Positions 53,066 through 62,770 are shown, numbered from the stretch's first letter. The stretch is 64,000 nt of DNA from Virgibacillus sp. SK37 (GCF_000725285.1 NZ_CP007161.1:2022213-2086212), one strand, 5' to 3'. The notes: generated from the letters alone by a model not told the origin. Numbers and translations: made by a program.

Positions 53066-53488
53066 TTATTCTTCCTTTACCTGTTTTTGATATGCTTTAT
53101 GCCAATCGGGAAAGGTTTTTTTTAGAGATAATGGACGGAAATTCTCTTTATTAACTATTACGTGCTCTGTAGTTCCTTCTACTGAAACTACTCCATCACT
53201 ATCGTAAATTTTATAACCATACACAGTTCTTATTCCTGTATATTTTTCAAGCCATGTCTCTACTATTGCTTGCTCTCCGTATCGAATGGGTTTAATGAAT
53301 TTCACTTTCGCATCAGTTACCGGGGAGACCACATTATACTTCTCCATTTCAGCATATTTAAAACCTAATTGTTCAATATATTTTGTTCTGCCTATCTCAA
53401 ACCAAACCAAATAGTTTGCATGGTAAACAACGCCCATTTGATCTGTTTCTTGGTATCTTACCTCAATAGGTGTTCTCACTTTTAACAT
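53066..53488 (-). CDS. Acyl-CoA thioesterase of the YbgC/4-HBT hot-dog family (YneP-like)
   Basis: 140 residues, one hot-dog domain. The catalytic Asp/Tyr motif is YQETDQMGVVYHANYLVWFEIGRTKYIEQLG. It hydrolyses acyl-CoA thioesters; the natural substrate is unknown. The start MLKVRTPIEVRY at 53488 follows TGAGGGGG; the frame opens earlier, at 53518. It is followed directly by yneQ, as in B. subtilis. Confidence 0.9.
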   Translation of the reverse strand: MLKVRTPIEVRYQETDQMGVVYHANYLVWFEIGRTKYIEQLGFKYAEMEKYNVVSPVTDAKVKFIKPIRYGEQAIVETWLEKYTGIRTVYGYKIYDSDGVVSVEGTTEHVIVNKENFRPLSLKKTFPDWHKAYQKQVKEE

Positions 53489-53553
53489 TTTAATCCCCCT
53501 CACTTTAATACATTGCATATCGTAACATACTTTCAGTTAAATCGCTTTTATCT

Positions 53554-53590
53554 AAAAAAAAGAAAGGAATCTCAGTATAGAGATCCCTTT
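53554..53590 (-). terminator. Terminator of tlp
   Basis: On the minus strand AAAGGGATCTC and GAGATTCCTTT pair (one G-U) around a six-base loop, followed by CTTTTTTTT. Confidence 0.85.
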
Positions 53591-53595
53591 ATAAA

Positions 53596-53823
53596 TTACT
53601 CATTATTGTAGTTGTATTCATCCTTAATCTCTGCTCTCATTCCTTCAATTGATTGTTCACGACGTTTATTTTTTTCTAGAATTTTTTGTTTCTCTTCTCC
53701 GGAACTTAACTTCATAGTCTCATGCGCTTCCTCTATATTTTCAATTGTATCTTGCACCATGCTTTGTAGTTTTTCAACATTATCACTTCGATCATCAGGT
53801 TTTGGTTTGTAGTCTTTAGTCAA
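53596..53823 (-). CDS. tlp: Small acid-soluble spore protein Tlp
   Basis: 75 residues, acidic and helical. The sequence TKDYKPKPDDRSDNVEKLQ, with NTIENIEEAxETM-like and ERREQSIEGMRAEIKDE parts, is the Tlp signature. In B. subtilis it is made in the forespore and stored in the spore core. The start is TTG at 53823 after AAAGGAG; the frame opens earlier without support. It lies between yneN and yneP, its place in B. subtilis. sspN, its usual partner, is not found. Confidence 0.92.
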   Translation of the reverse strand: MTKDYKPKPDDRSDNVEKLQSMVQDTIENIEEAHETMKLSSGEEKQKILEKNKRREQSIEGMRAEIKDEYNYNNE

Positions 53824-53885
53824 CGTATATTCTCCTTTCAATTTAATTAATGTTATTATTTGTTTGCAGGTACTGTTTATACACA

Positions 53886-53919
53886 AAAAACTCTTCCATT
53901 TTCTAACGGAAGAGTTTTC
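53886..53919 (-). terminator. Terminator of the small basic protein gene
   Basis: AAAACTCTTCC and GGAAGAGTTTT form an 11-base perfect stem with a ten-base loop; on the minus strand it ends in TTTTTTGTG. Confidence 0.85.
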
Positions 53920-53925
53920 TCTTTC

Positions 53926-54069
53926 TTACTTTTTGTATACAGTTTGATGCATTCTTTGCTCCCATTTACGCTCAAGTTGTTCCATGAGCATCTTGTCCTT
54001 TAGTATATGTTGTCGATTTTCTGCTAAAAGTTCTTCAAAGGTAACTTTTCGTTTTAAAGAAATGGCAAT
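53926..54069 (-). CDS. Small basic protein with ATT start (FbpB-like)
   Basis: 47 residues. The frame has no ATG, GTG or TTG near the ribosome binding site AAAAAGGAG; translation would begin at ATT (54069 or 54063), giving (M)AISLKRKVTFEELLAENRQHILKDKMLM, then EQLERKWEQRMH. The opening resembles FbpB-type small basic proteins of Bacillaceae, which are Fur-regulated RNA-linked factors in iron sparing, but no Fur box is seen here. A good terminator follows directly after the stop, which supports a real gene. It could also be an unrelated helical peptide. Confidence 0.5.
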   Translation of the reverse strand: MAISLKRKVTFEELLAENRQHILKDKMLMEQLERKWEQRMHQTVYKK

Positions 54070-54120
54070 TCACTCCTTTTTAAATAAAAGTATTGCCACT
54101 TCTTAGAAAATATATAACAT

Positions 54121-54678
54121 CTACTCTAATGTCTCTAACGTTTCTTGCATGTATTCATACGACATTGGCCCTACTTTTCTCTCTTTTTGAATTTTACCAT
54201 CTGTTCCAATAAAGTAAGTAGTAGGTACTGTAAAGGCTCTATATGTTTCACCTACTTGAGAATTTTTATCAAGTAAAATCGGATATGTATAATTGTATTT
54301 ACCAATAAATTTCTGCACATCAGATTCTTTTGTTTCAGACCCAGTTAAATTAACCGCAATAATGTTAATCTTATCTCCAAAGTCTTCGTGAAATTGTTGC
54401 ATTTCTGGCATCTCTTCACGGCAAGGCGGACACCAGGTTGCCCAAAAATTTAAAATGACCTTTTCACCTCGCAAGTCGGATAATTTAAGCTTCTTTCCCT
54501 TCAATGTTTCCAGCTCAAAATCGGGAGCCATCTGCCCAGGTTCTAGTCCTGCACTCTCTGGAGGTGCAATCATCCCGCCCTTGTTTTCTGTTTCTTCTGC
54601 ATTTTCCTTAACTATATTAAAAATTACAATACCAGCTAAGACTAGAAGCAAAGTTATTCCTATCCATTTTTTAACCAT
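54121..54678 (-). CDS. Membrane-anchored thiol-disulfide oxidoreductase (YneN/ResA-like)
   Basis: 185 residues. An N-terminal helix (about 3-22) anchors a thioredoxin-like domain outside the membrane. The redox site is WATWCPPCREEMPEM (about residue 93). TVPTTYFIGTDGKI holds the cis-proline. ResA-like proteins reduce apocytochrome c cysteines before heme attachment; the nearby ccdA/ccdC genes would supply electrons. GGAGCTTA precedes the ATG. It occupies the same place next to the aconitase gene as in B. subtilis. Confidence 0.92.
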   Translation of the reverse strand: MVKKWIGITLLLVLAGIVIFNIVKENAEETENKGGMIAPPESAGLEPGQMAPDFELETLKGKKLKLSDLRGEKVILNFWATWCPPCREEMPEMQQFHEDFGDKINIIAVNLTGSETKESDVQKFIGKYNYTYPILLDKNSQVGETYRAFTVPTTYFIGTDGKIQKERKVGPMSYEYMQETLETLE

Positions 54679-54887
54679 TTTTTAAGCTCCTTAAGCACTA
54701 TATATTGTAAATGGTAGACCGATTGTAGTTGTTTGTAAAGTGGAAAATGAATTGTTCGAAAAAAGTTCATTAAAAAGGTTTTGTTAACTTTTGCCTCCGC
54801 TAAAGTTTATTTTTTGGCTAAAAATAGTTTTATTTTATATTTTACATACAATAATTTACTCTTGGAGCAGCTTAAATGTTATCTATT

Positions 54888-55345
54888 ACATACATAGCAG
54901 GAGAAAACTGCGACGTAGTGAAAACTTATTTCCCAATTAATATAAAATAGCTAAATAACACCGCTACGGAAAAATACTGCGCTTTCCGGGGGCGGCTGAT
55001 GAGCCTCCTCATGCTACGCTTTCCGGGTTCTCACCGATGCCTCATCTCCCCCAGGAGTCTCCGTATTTTTCCTTCGCTACTATTTACTATTATACCTTGG
55101 AAGAAAAATTGCGTCTGCATACCCCAGAATATGCTGTGTACGAATTGATTGGAGCGGTAGGGGGCGACTCCTGCCGGAATAGCATGAGCTGAAGACCCTG
55201 CACGAAGCGTAGCGGAGGAAGCGGCTGAAGCCATGCCGGCGGAAAGCGTCCCCCTGCAGTGGAAATCAATGGGTCCATTCATCTCCTTAAAATGAGATAA
55301 ACTACTACCAAGTTACGTCGGAGTTTATCTATTTTCCGAATTAAT
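54888..55345. repeat. Palindromic intergenic repeat, copy 2 (long form)
   Basis: Bounded by GAAAACTGCGACGTAG (left) and AAGTTACGTCGGAGTTTATC (right, inverted). The interior has GCTTTCCGGGGGCGGCTGATGAG, GATTGGAGCGGTAGGGGGCG, GCATGAGCTGAAGACC, CGAAGCGTAGCGGAGGAAGCG and GGCGGAAAGCGTCCCCCTGC. It is more GC-rich than its surroundings and non-coding. The pieces GCATGAGCTGAAGAC and AGCGTAGCGGAGGAAGCGGC are shared with copy 3, and the 3' part with copy 1. It fills the gap between yneN and the aconitase terminator. Confidence 0.8.
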
Positions 55346-55377
55346 GGATAGCCTCAACATATATTTTAGAGTACAAA

Positions 55378-55419
55378 AAATAAATCCCTTCTACCCTAAA
55401 ATAGTAGAAGAGATTTATT
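55378..55419 (-). terminator. Terminator of acnA
   Basis: AATAAATC-CC-TTCTAC and GTAGAAGAGATTTATT pair around a nine-base loop, with a T-run on the minus strand. Confidence 0.8.
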
Positions 55420-55427
55420 GTTATAAC

Positions 55428-58139
55428 TTAAACTTCAAGCTTGTTACGTAATACCATTTGTAAGATTCCACCATGACGGTAATAATCAATCTCTACATCA
55501 CTATCAAAACGAGCAACAGCATCAAATGTAGTTGACTTACCCTCTTCATCCACAGCAGTGACTTTTACCAAATCATGTGGTTTTACATCTTCATTAACTT
55601 CAACAGTAAAGCTTTCTTTACCAGTTAAACCTAACTTTTCAGCACTGTCACCTTTTACAAATTGTAAAGGTAATACTCCCATCATTACAAGGTTGGAACG
55701 ATGAATTCGCTCAAAACTTTCAGCGATTACAGTTTTGATGCCTAATAGGTTAGTTCCTTTGGCTGCCCAGTCACGAGATGATCCCATGCCATAATCTTTT
55801 CCGCCAATTACGATCAAGCCTGTGCCATCCTGTTGATACTTCATAGCAGCATCATATATCGGCATAACTTCTTCTGTTGGCCAATATGTTGTATATCCAC
55901 CCTCTGTACCTGGAGCTAAAAGGTTGCGGATACGGATATTTGCGAACGTACCGCGCATCATAACTTCATGGTTACCTCGTCGAGAACCATAGGAGTTAAA
56001 GTTTCGTGGAGAAACTCCTTTATCCTGGAGATATTTGCCTGCAGGCATATCTTTGGCAATTGCTCCAGCAGGTGAAATATGGTCAGTTGTTACAGAATCA
56101 CCAAACTTACCAATAGCTCTTAAGTTATTCAATGGTTCTACCGTACCAGCATTCTTGGAAAGCCCTTCAAAGAATGGTGGATTTTGAATGTAAGTGGAAT
56201 CCTCATCCCATTCAAATAAAGGTTCATCTGTTGTATCAATCTCATTCCATTTTTCATTGGATTGGAAAACATTTTCATATTCTTTTCGGAATATTTCAGG
56301 TGTTACAACCTTTTCCACTTGATCCTTAATTTCTTCCATTGTTGGCCAGATATCATTCATATAAACTGCATTTCCATCTTTATCTTTACCAAGTGGCTCT
56401 TTAGAAAGATCTACATCAACTGTCCCAGCTAACGCGTATGCAACTACTAATGGTGGAGATGCAAGGTAATTAGCTTTTACGAGTGGGTGAATACGTCCTT
56501 CAAAGTTTCGGTTACCAGATAATACAGAAGAAACAGTTAGGTCACTTTTCATAATTGCCTGTTCAATTTCTTCACGTAAAGGTCCTGAGTTACCGATACA
56601 AGTAGTACATCCATATCCTACTAAGTTAAAGCCCAGCTGATCAAGGAAAGGCATTAATCCGGAATCCTCAAGGTAACGTGTAACAACTTTTGAACCAGGT
56701 GCTAAAGATGTTTTTACGTAGTCTGGTACCTGTAAGCCTTTTTCTACTGCTTTTTTAGCTAATAATCCAGCCCCAAGCATAACATAAGGGTTGGAAGTGT
56801 TTGTACAAGAGGTGATAGCTGCAATAGCTAGAGCTCCTGTTTTCATTAAGGAAGTACTTCCATTTGGATGTTCCACAGTTACCTCTTTATCAAATTCAGA
56901 TTTATCCATACCAAACCCTTGGTTACCTTCTGGAGCGGTTATTGCTTTGTTGAACTCTTTCTTCATATCAGATAAAGCAATTAAATCCTGTGGACGTTTT
57001 GGACCGGAAAGGTTAGGTTCCAATTCAGATAAATTAATCTCAACTAACTCCGTATATTCCGGATCTTCCTGATCTGCAGAATACCACAAGTCATTTGCCT
57101 TACAATATTGTTCTACTAAATCAATTTGCTCTTTGTCACGACCGGTTAGACGTAGATAGTTTAAAGACTCTTCATCCACCGGGAAGAAACCACAAGTAGC
57201 TCCATACTCTGGTGCCATGTTGGAAATAGTTGCACGGTCGGCAAGTGGCATATCTTTTAATCCAGGCCCAAAATATTCTACAAATTTACCAACAACATTT
57301 TTCTCACGTAGTACTTGAGTAACTTTCAATGCTAAGTCAGTTGCTGTCGTTCCATTTGGGAAGCTCCCAGTAAATTTAACTCCAATAACTTCCGGTGCTG
57401 GGAAGTATGATGGCTGGCCAAGCATTCCTGCTTCTGCTTCGATACCGCCTACACCCCAACCAAGAACACCTAGACCGTTAATCATCGTCGTATGAGAATC
57501 AGTCCCTACAAGTGTGTCAGGGAAAGCATCATATTCTCCATCTTCATTTTCCAACCCATGTACCACGTTAGCAATATACTCCAGGTTAACCTGGTGTACA
57601 ATACCTGTAGCTGGTGGAACAGCACGATAGTTTTCAAACGCCTTTTGGGCCCAGTTTAAAAATTCATAACGCTCTGCGTTTCTCTCAAATTCTAAGTCCA
57701 TGTTCGCTTGTAAAGCATTTGGTGTGCCATATTGATCAACTTGCACGGAATGGTCAATTACCAAGTCCACAGGAACTTCCGGATTAATTTTGTCGGGTTC
57801 GCCACCCATATCGACCATTGCTTTTCTTAAGGATGCCAAATCTACTACAGCAGGAACTCCCGTGAAGTCCTGTAAAATTACCCTGGAAGGTTTAAAAGGT
57901 ACATCGACACCTTTTCCTTCTTCTGTACCCCATTTAGATAGCCTTTGTACATGTTCATCTTTAATTTGATGACCATCATGCTGACGTACAAGAGACTCTA
58001 AAAGTACACGAATGGAAAAAGGCAGGCGTGAAACTTTCCCTAATCCAGCTTCTTCTAATGCTTTTAAATGATAATAGTTATACGTTTTCCCATTTAACTC
58101 AAACTGTTTTTTTGCATGAAACGTATTATTCGCTCCCAT
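55428..58139 (-). CDS. acnA: Aconitate hydratase
   Basis: 903 residues, the AcnA/IRP1 type. It converts citrate to isocitrate. The 4Fe-4S ligands are Cys in [10 protein letters not shown] and two in [11 protein letters not shown]. Other hallmarks: [26 protein letters not shown] and the C-terminal swivel domain with [18 protein letters not shown]. Members of this type also bind mRNA when the cluster is lost. The ATG follows AAAGGGG. It is monocistronic, with its own terminator. CcpC-type sites are not obvious upstream. Confidence 0.98.
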   Translation of the reverse strand: MGANNTFHAKKQFELNGKTYNYYHLKALEEAGLGKVSRLPFSIRVLLESLVRQHDGHQIKDEHVQRLSKWGTEEGKGVDVPFKPSRVILQDFTGVPAVVDLASLRKAMVDMGGEPDKINPEVPVDLVIDHSVQVDQYGTPNALQANMDLEFERNAERYEFLNWAQKAFENYRAVPPATGIVHQVNLEYIANVVHGLENEDGEYDAFPDTLVGTDSHTTMINGLGVLGWGVGGIEAEAGMLGQPSYFPAPEVIGVKFTGSFPNGTTATDLALKVTQVLREKNVVGKFVEYFGPGLKDMPLADRATISNMAPEYGATCGFFPVDEESLNYLRLTGRDKEQIDLVEQYCKANDLWYSADQEDPEYTELVEINLSELEPNLSGPKRPQDLIALSDMKKEFNKAITAPEGNQGFGMDKSEFDKEVTVEHPNGSTSLMKTGALAIAAITSCTNTSNPYVMLGAGLLAKKAVEKGLQVPDYVKTSLAPGSKVVTRYLEDSGLMPFLDQLGFNLVGYGCTTCIGNSGPLREEIEQAIMKSDLTVSSVLSGNRNFEGRIHPLVKANYLASPPLVVAYALAGTVDVDLSKEPLGKDKDGNAVYMNDIWPTMEEIKDQVEKVVTPEIFRKEYENVFQSNEKWNEIDTTDEPLFEWDEDSTYIQNPPFFEGLSKNAGTVEPLNNLRAIGKFGDSVTTDHISPAGAIAKDMPAGKYLQDKGVSPRNFNSYGSRRGNHEVMMRGTFANIRIRNLLAPGTEGGYTTYWPTEEVMPIYDAAMKYQQDGTGLIVIGGKDYGMGSSRDWAAKGTNLLGIKTVIAESFERIHRSNLVMMGVLPLQFVKGDSAEKLGLTGKESFTVEVNEDVKPHDLVKVTAVDEEGKSTTFDAVARFDSDVEIDYYRHGGILQMVLRNKLEV

Positions 58140-58391
58140 AATGCAAACCCCTTTCTTTCTTTTGTAGCAGGTTATTAATCATGTATCAACCTATCCACAT
58201 TTCAAACATTGAGCTTTTTCTACAAATCTTTTATTCTAGTATAGATAAAGCCTTCTTTTTCTATCTTATAGGAAACATTAAAATAAAACAATATTATAGA
58301 CACTGTCAATATATATTAAAATCTTATGTAAAGTGATAACAAATACTTATACGAAAACAATAGTTATAAAATAAATAGTTATAAATTGCAG

Positions 58392-59483
58392 TTACTTCAC
58401 CGGAAATATAATATGAAACGTGCTTCCTCTATCTTTATTTTGTGTGATATCCAAAATTGCTTTGTGCTGTTCCAAAATCTGCTTGGAGATCATCAAACCC
58501 AGACCGGTACCTGCCTGCTTCGTTGTAAAAAACGGCTCGCCTATTTTATTTATAAGATCAGATGGGATGCCTCCGCCTTCATCGATGACACGAATAATTA
58601 TGGATTCGTTATTAACTTCTAACCTGATGGTAATTTTTCCAGGTTGGTCCATCGCCTCAATTCCATTTTTTACTAAATTAAGGATAACTTGTTTAATTTG
58701 TGATCGATCACAATATACAAAAGCAGTTTCTTCACTCTCGAACTCCAATTGGATCCCTTTCAATTTAGCTTGAGGGTTCATAAGCATTACTACATCTTCA
58801 ATCATCTCATTAATAGCTTCTGTTCTTTTATTATCCGTTAAAGGCTTAGAAATAAATAATAGTTCAGTAGTTATGGCTTCCATTTTTTCAATTTCTTCCA
58901 ACATGATTTGATAATATTCTTCTTTACTTGTTAGTCCTGCTTGTAACAATTGTAAAAATCCTTTTAAGGAGGTTAATGGATTTCTAATTTCATGAGCTAT
59001 TCCTGCAGCCAATTGTCCTGCAACTGACATCTTTTCGGATCTAATCATCATTTCTTCTGATTCTTTCTTATCTGTTATATCTCTGAGCGTAGATATAAAA
59101 TAAACTTCATCTTTATCTATTAACCTTTCTATAGTACACTCAAACATAATATAAATCCCCTTATCGTTTAACACGTTAATTGAAAAACTTTGGGCAGGAG
59201 CATCATGATTAAAATTCTTTTTAATAAATGAAGCGTCTACAGTTGACATTTTCTCATACCATTTTTCCCCTACCAACTTTTCAACAGAAAAACCTAATAT
59301 TCTTTCTATTGATTCTGATAAGAAAATGAATCTGCCTTCCTTATTAAGAACCAAGATAATATCATAACTATTTTTATCCACCCAGGACAACATAGCTGGC
59401 GTTAATGATGATAATTTAAGAAAATTTTCATTATGAAGGTAACTACCCCCTTGATTCACAACCCTATCATTATCTGGTCTCAT
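58392..59483 (-). CDS. PAS-domain sensor histidine kinase (sporulation kinase-like)
   Basis: 363 residues, no membrane helix. A PAS domain (about 35-140) is followed by HisKA with His164 in AAGIAHEIRNPLTSLKGFLQLL and an ATPase domain (NLVKNGIEAM, DEGGGIP, GTGLGLMISKQIL). The sequence around the His is that of the KinA-KinE group, which start the Spo0A phosphorelay. No response regulator follows it, which fits an orphan phosphorelay kinase. GGGGG precedes the ATG. It occupies the region where B. subtilis has sspO/sspP and cotM. The divergent yneK-like gene lies 256 bases upstream. Confidence 0.9.
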   Translation of the reverse strand: MRPDNDRVVNQGGSYLHNENFLKLSSLTPAMLSWVDKNSYDIILVLNKEGRFIFLSESIERILGFSVEKLVGEKWYEKMSTVDASFIKKNFNHDAPAQSFSINVLNDKGIYIMFECTIERLIDKDEVYFISTLRDITDKKESEEMMIRSEKMSVAGQLAAGIAHEIRNPLTSLKGFLQLLQAGLTSKEEYYQIMLEEIEKMEAITTELLFISKPLTDNKRTEAINEMIEDVVMLMNPQAKLKGIQLEFESEETAFVYCDRSQIKQVILNLVKNGIEAMDQPGKITIRLEVNNESIIIRVIDEGGGIPSDLINKIGEPFFTTKQAGTGLGLMISKQILEQHKAILDITQNKDRGSTFHIIFPVK

Positions 59484-59610
59484 CTATATACCCCCTTAAT
59501 AGTGTCATTTTTTATCATTTTAACCCTATACTCTCTCAACTATATGATATCTTTCTCTTATGTATGTCTCTTGTCTGTTAAACTTTTTACTATTATAATA
59601 TAAATAGACC

Positions 59611-59643
59611 ATTACTAATTATAACTTGTCAATTATTAGTAAT
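59611..59643. other. Inverted repeat between divergent kinase and yneK genes
   Basis: ATTACTAAT and ATTAGTAAT, nine bases each, separated by 15 bases. It may be an operator or a weak hairpin; no regulator is known. Confidence 0.3.
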
Positions 59644-59739
59644 ATACTATAAGTATTAAAAAAAATAAAATTTACTTTTTGTGGTAATCAATTGAATTTT
59701 GGAAAAATAACTTATAATGAATAGAATAAGGGTGAAATC

Positions 59740-60216
59740 ATGTCGGTAATTTTTGATTACTTAATTATAGCTTGGGGATTTATAATGATTGGTTTAATGG
59801 GAATTGGTGGGTTTTTTATGTTTCGTAAGTTTCTTAAACGATTGCCTAAAGAAGATGGCAAGTCAATGATGGACTGGGAAGAATACTATATGGAACAATC
59901 CAAACATATGTGGGAAGATGATGAAAAAAAGTTGCTTGAAGAATTAGTTTCACCTGTGCCTGAATTGTTTAGAGATGTAGCCAGACATAAAATTGCCAGT
60001 AAAATTGGAGAAGTAGCTCTTAACAAAAATATGGAAAAAATTAATCAAGATGTATTAATTCAAGGATATATACTAGCAACTCCTAAGCGTGATCATAAGT
60101 TTTTACGAAATAAATTAGACCAGAAAAATATAGATGTTAGACCATATGAGCAATTCTTTGACCAATCTCAAAGTGATTATTCAGTTGAATGGGAAGAACG
60201 ATACAAAAAAAATTAA
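59740..60216 (+). CDS. YneK-like protein (DUF2621)
   Basis: 158 residues. One N-terminal membrane helix (about 5-28) followed by a soluble, charged domain with LPKEDGKSMMDWEEYYMEQS and VSPVPELFRDVARHKIASKIGEVAL. It matches the DUF2621 family, known mainly from spore formers; the role is unknown. ATG follows AGGGTG. It converges with ccdC, and their stops share a terminator. The same ccdC-yneK arrangement exists in B. subtilis. Confidence 0.85.
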   Translation: MSVIFDYLIIAWGFIMIGLMGIGGFFMFRKFLKRLPKEDGKSMMDWEEYYMEQSKHMWEDDEKKLLEELVSPVPELFRDVARHKIASKIGEVALNKNMEKINQDVLIQGYILATPKRDHKFLRNKLDQKNIDVRPYEQFFDQSQSDYSVEWEERYKKN

Positions 60217-60246
60217 AGCGTCTAACCACTGGTTAGACGCTTCTTT
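60216..60246. terminator. Bidirectional terminator of yneK and ccdC
   Basis: AAGCGTCTAACC and GGTTAGACGCTT form a 12-base perfect stem with a three-base loop, T-rich on the plus strand (CTTTTTG). It overlaps both stop codons. Confidence 0.82.
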
Positions 60247-60721
60247 TTGTTGTAGCGTTCATTTTTTTTTCTAATTTCATAAATTTAATTAACATAGCCA
60301 GCCTCCAAGTGACAATCATCCCAAATGCTAGCAGATAGAACATGCCACTCGTCTGTCCAAGAGAAATTGTACTTCCAATTGCCAGCTTAAATATAATACG
60401 AAATAGCAACAATCCAACTAATATAAACACAAATGCTTTTGAAGGTACTAAGTATATGGCGTTTTTCCGAATTTCAAAGTTAGACGTTTTAATTAAAAAT
60501 ATGGAACAGATAATACCAACAATGATTGCTTCTGCAAACTCTGAAAAAGTAACTCGAAATTGTGGAACTACAAACATCAATGCACCTGTACTCATAAAAA
60601 GTGGTGGCAATATAATTTTTTTAACACTAGCTGGTTGCTTTGCAGCTTTAAGCCTTACAAAAATCATTGTGACAGCCATAAACGCTGCTACTATTGTACT
60701 TGCCACTAACCAAAACATCAA
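60233..60721 (-). CDS. ccdC: CcdC-like membrane protein
   Basis: 162 residues with four or five membrane helices. The segments PPLFMSTGALMFVVPQFR and IRKNAIYLVPSKAFVFILVGLL match CcdC (YneJ) of B. subtilis. It belongs to the ccdA-ccdB-ccdC cluster; CcdC is not needed for cytochrome c assembly under laboratory conditions and its task is unclear. It follows the response-regulator-like yneI gene by 27 bases. Confidence 0.85.
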   Translation of the reverse strand: MMFWLVASTIVAAFMAVTMIFVRLKAAKQPASVKKIILPPLFMSTGALMFVVPQFRVTFSEFAEAIIVGIICSIFLIKTSNFEIRKNAIYLVPSKAFVFILVGLLLFRIIFKLAIGSTISLGQTSGMFYLLAFGMIVTWRLAMLIKFMKLEKKMNATTKRSV

Positions 60722-60748
60722 ATCACTCTCTCTTGAGGCTTAATTGCA

Positions 60749-61126
60749 TTAAAAACTCTTATTATTAATATGTAGAACTCTATTTAACGTCTCTTGAACA
60801 CAGTTTTCATTAAAGGGTTTAACTAAAAAATCCTTTGCACCGGATTCGATTGCTTCTACTACTACTTTTTGTTGATTCATGGCTGAACACATAATGATAT
60901 GGGCATCAGAATCAAATCTTATTATTTCTTTCAGGGCTTCTATTCCGCTCATAACCGGCATCGTGATGTCCATGATAACAAGATCGGGCCTCAACTTTTT
61001 ATATTGTTGAATTGCTTCCAAACCATTCATAGCTTCACCTACAACCTCGTGACCTGCCTTTGTTAGTATAGAAGCTAAATTCATTCTTATGAATGCAGTA
61101 TCATCTACTAATAATACTAGCCCCAT
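60749..61126 (-). CDS. CheY-like single-domain response regulator (YneI/CcdB)
   Basis: 125 residues, a receiver domain alone. The phosphorylation Asp is in LVIMDITMPVMSG (about residue 53), with acidic LVDDTAF at the start and KPF near the end. B. subtilis has the same protein (YneI, also called CcdB) between ccdA and ccdC; its partner kinase is unknown. It is 17 bases downstream of the MrpB-like gene. Confidence 0.92.
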   Translation of the reverse strand: MGLVLLVDDTAFIRMNLASILTKAGHEVVGEAMNGLEAIQQYKKLRPDLVIMDITMPVMSGIEALKEIIRFDSDAHIIMCSAMNQQKVVVEAIESGAKDFLVKPFNENCVQETLNRVLHINNKSF

Positions 61127-61143
61127 TGTTATCTAGCCCCCTT

Positions 61144-61569
61144 TTATTGATCATTGGCGATGGTTAGAATAATGGTCATCATTACTCCAACAACAGTGAA
61201 ATATACACCAATATCAAAGATCATAGCGGTTGCCAATTCAATTTCACCAAAAATAGGCAGGTGGAAGTACCCAAATGTTTGGGATAAAAATGGCACATTA
61301 AAAATAAATGAACCTATACCTGTTCCGACTGCAAAAGCTAAGCCAATAGGAATCAATAATGTGAAATTGATCGGAATGATTTTTTTCACTACTTCCATTC
61401 CATAAGCCATATACATGAGAAGGATTGCTCCTGATGTCAGCAAACCGCCAACAAACCCTCCCCCTGGAGAGTTATGTCCCGCCAGCAATAAATAAATGGC
61501 AAATCCAAGTAAGATAAATGCGATTAAAGATGTTGTTGTACGTAGAACAAGATCATTCGGTTTATACAT
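61144..61569 (-). CDS. Solitary MrpB/MnhB-like Na+/H+ antiporter subunit
   Basis: 141 residues, four membrane helices. Typical MrpB segments: FAIYLLLAGHNSPGGGFVGGLLTSGAIL and FGYFHLPIFGEIELATAMIFDIGVYFTVVGVMM. MrpB normally works in a complex encoded by a six- or seven-gene operon, and none of the other subunits is nearby. The ATG at 61569 follows AAAGGAG. It is placed between ccdA (63 bases upstream) and the yneI-like gene, where B. subtilis has no such gene. It may have been recruited from an mrp operon; its partners, if any, must be encoded elsewhere. Confidence 0.88.
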   Translation of the reverse strand: MYKPNDLVLRTTTSLIAFILLGFAIYLLLAGHNSPGGGFVGGLLTSGAILLMYMAYGMEVVKKIIPINFTLLIPIGLAFAVGTGIGSFIFNVPFLSQTFGYFHLPIFGEIELATAMIFDIGVYFTVVGVMMTIILTIANDQ

Positions 61570-61632
61570 GTAAGCGTGCTCCTTTATGCTATATCTTCTT
61601 CCTATAGTAATATAGGACAATAATAAAATCCA

Positions 61633-62337
61633 TTAAAAACCATAGAAACCAAACCATCCGGCCAAAAATGAAGTTAATTTATTCATCCAATTAAAAAATA
61701 GTGCAATTCCCATGAATATCATGACATAACCACCGATTTTCACAAGCTTCATACTATGTTTTTTAAACCAGTTTAATTTGCCGATAAAAAAGGCAAGTAG
61801 TAAAAAAGGTATAGAAAAACCGAGAATGTAACTGATCATCATAATCATACCTGTATCTGGATTTGTAGCAGCTAAAGATAGTACAATTGCTAAAATCGGG
61901 CCGGTACAAGGTGTCCAACCAAGAGAGAATGCCATACCTATTAAGAAAGACCCAACAAAACCAGCTGGCCTATTTTTGAATGTGATTTTTCTATCTTTCA
62001 TTAAAAATTCAAAATTTAAAATACCAACAATTACTAAGCCAAAAAAAATAATCAGGATAGCTCCCACTTGTCGGATGATATTCTTATAGGTAAGTAAAAA
62101 GTCAGAAACGAAAGAACTAAGAAAACCCATCATAATAAATACACTGGAAAAACCAACTAAAAAGAAAATAGTATGAAGAATGGCTTTTTTATTTAACCTT
62201 TTATTCTCTTCTTTTATTTCGCTAACACTCATTCCTGTTATGTAAGAAAGAAATGCAGGATATAAAGGCAACACGCACGGTGAAATAAAAGATAAAAAAC
62301 CTGCACCAAACGCTAAAAATATATTTATCTCTGACAT
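61633..62337 (-). CDS. ccdA: Cytochrome c biogenesis protein CcdA
   Basis: 234 residues, six membrane helices. It carries reducing power across the membrane through two cysteines, in ISPCVLPLYPAFLSYI and LGWTPCTGPIL. It serves cytochrome c maturation and, in B. subtilis, also spore formation. Partners are ResA-like proteins such as the YneN-like protein here. AGGAGG precedes the ATG. It heads the ccdA-mrpB-yneI-ccdC group. Confidence 0.95.
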   Translation of the reverse strand: MSEINIFLAFGAGFLSFISPCVLPLYPAFLSYITGMSVSEIKEENKRLNKKAILHTIFFLVGFSSVFIMMGFLSSFVSDFLLTYKNIIRQVGAILIIFFGLVIVGILNFEFLMKDRKITFKNRPAGFVGSFLIGMAFSLGWTPCTGPILAIVLSLAATNPDTGMIMMISYILGFSIPFLLLAFFIGKLNWFKKHSMKLVKIGGYVMIFMGIALFFNWMNKLTSFLAGWFGFYGF

Positions 62338-62450
62338 AGTATACCTCCTAGAAATCCTTAATTACAGTCTATCAAATAAATAAACCAAATTATAAATCGT
62401 TTTTGACAAATAACCGAAAATTCTTCGTAATATTTAATGAAATACAAACA

Positions 62451-62474
62451 CCCCTTGCTATTCATAGCAAGGGG
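62451..62474 (-). terminator. Terminator of yneF
   Basis: CCCCTTGCTA and TAGCAAGGGG form a ten-base perfect stem with a four-base loop, followed on the minus strand by TGTTTGTATTT. Confidence 0.75.
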
Positions 62475-62503
62475 CTTGGACCATGGATAAGAGAATTAGT
62501 GCT

Positions 62504-62725
62504 TTATTTTCCTGTTTGGTTATTCATAGCACGCATCATTTGATTGATTTTCTTTTGTGATGGTTTTTGCCCCATCTGCATCATTAACGTACGAAGCATT
62601 TGCTCATTAATAGGTGGATTCTTTTTTAAATAGCTCATCATATATTTTCTAGCAATGAAAAATCCAAGAGCAACACCAACAATTAATGCTGCAATAGCGA
62701 TTAATACGACCCAAATAGTGCTCAT
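62504..62725 (-). CDS. YneF family membrane protein (UPF0154)
   Basis: 73 residues: one N-terminal membrane helix (about 5-26) and a conserved basic tail with [29 protein letters not shown]. Function unknown; widely conserved in Firmicutes. GGAGGAAAG precedes the ATG. It lies between ccdA and sirA, the same order as in B. subtilis. Confidence 0.9.
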   Translation of the reverse strand: MSTIWVVLIAIAALIVGVALGFFIARKYMMSYLKKNPPINEQMLRTLMMQMGQKPSQKKINQMMRAMNNQTGK

Positions 62726-62770
62726 GTCAAGCTTTCCTCCTTCGTGTTGTCTCTTATACAGTATAGTAAA

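Noticed and set aside
54890-55285. Open frames inside repeat copy 2
   Set aside because: They lie in a GC-rich non-coding repeat shared with other loci and lack start signals.
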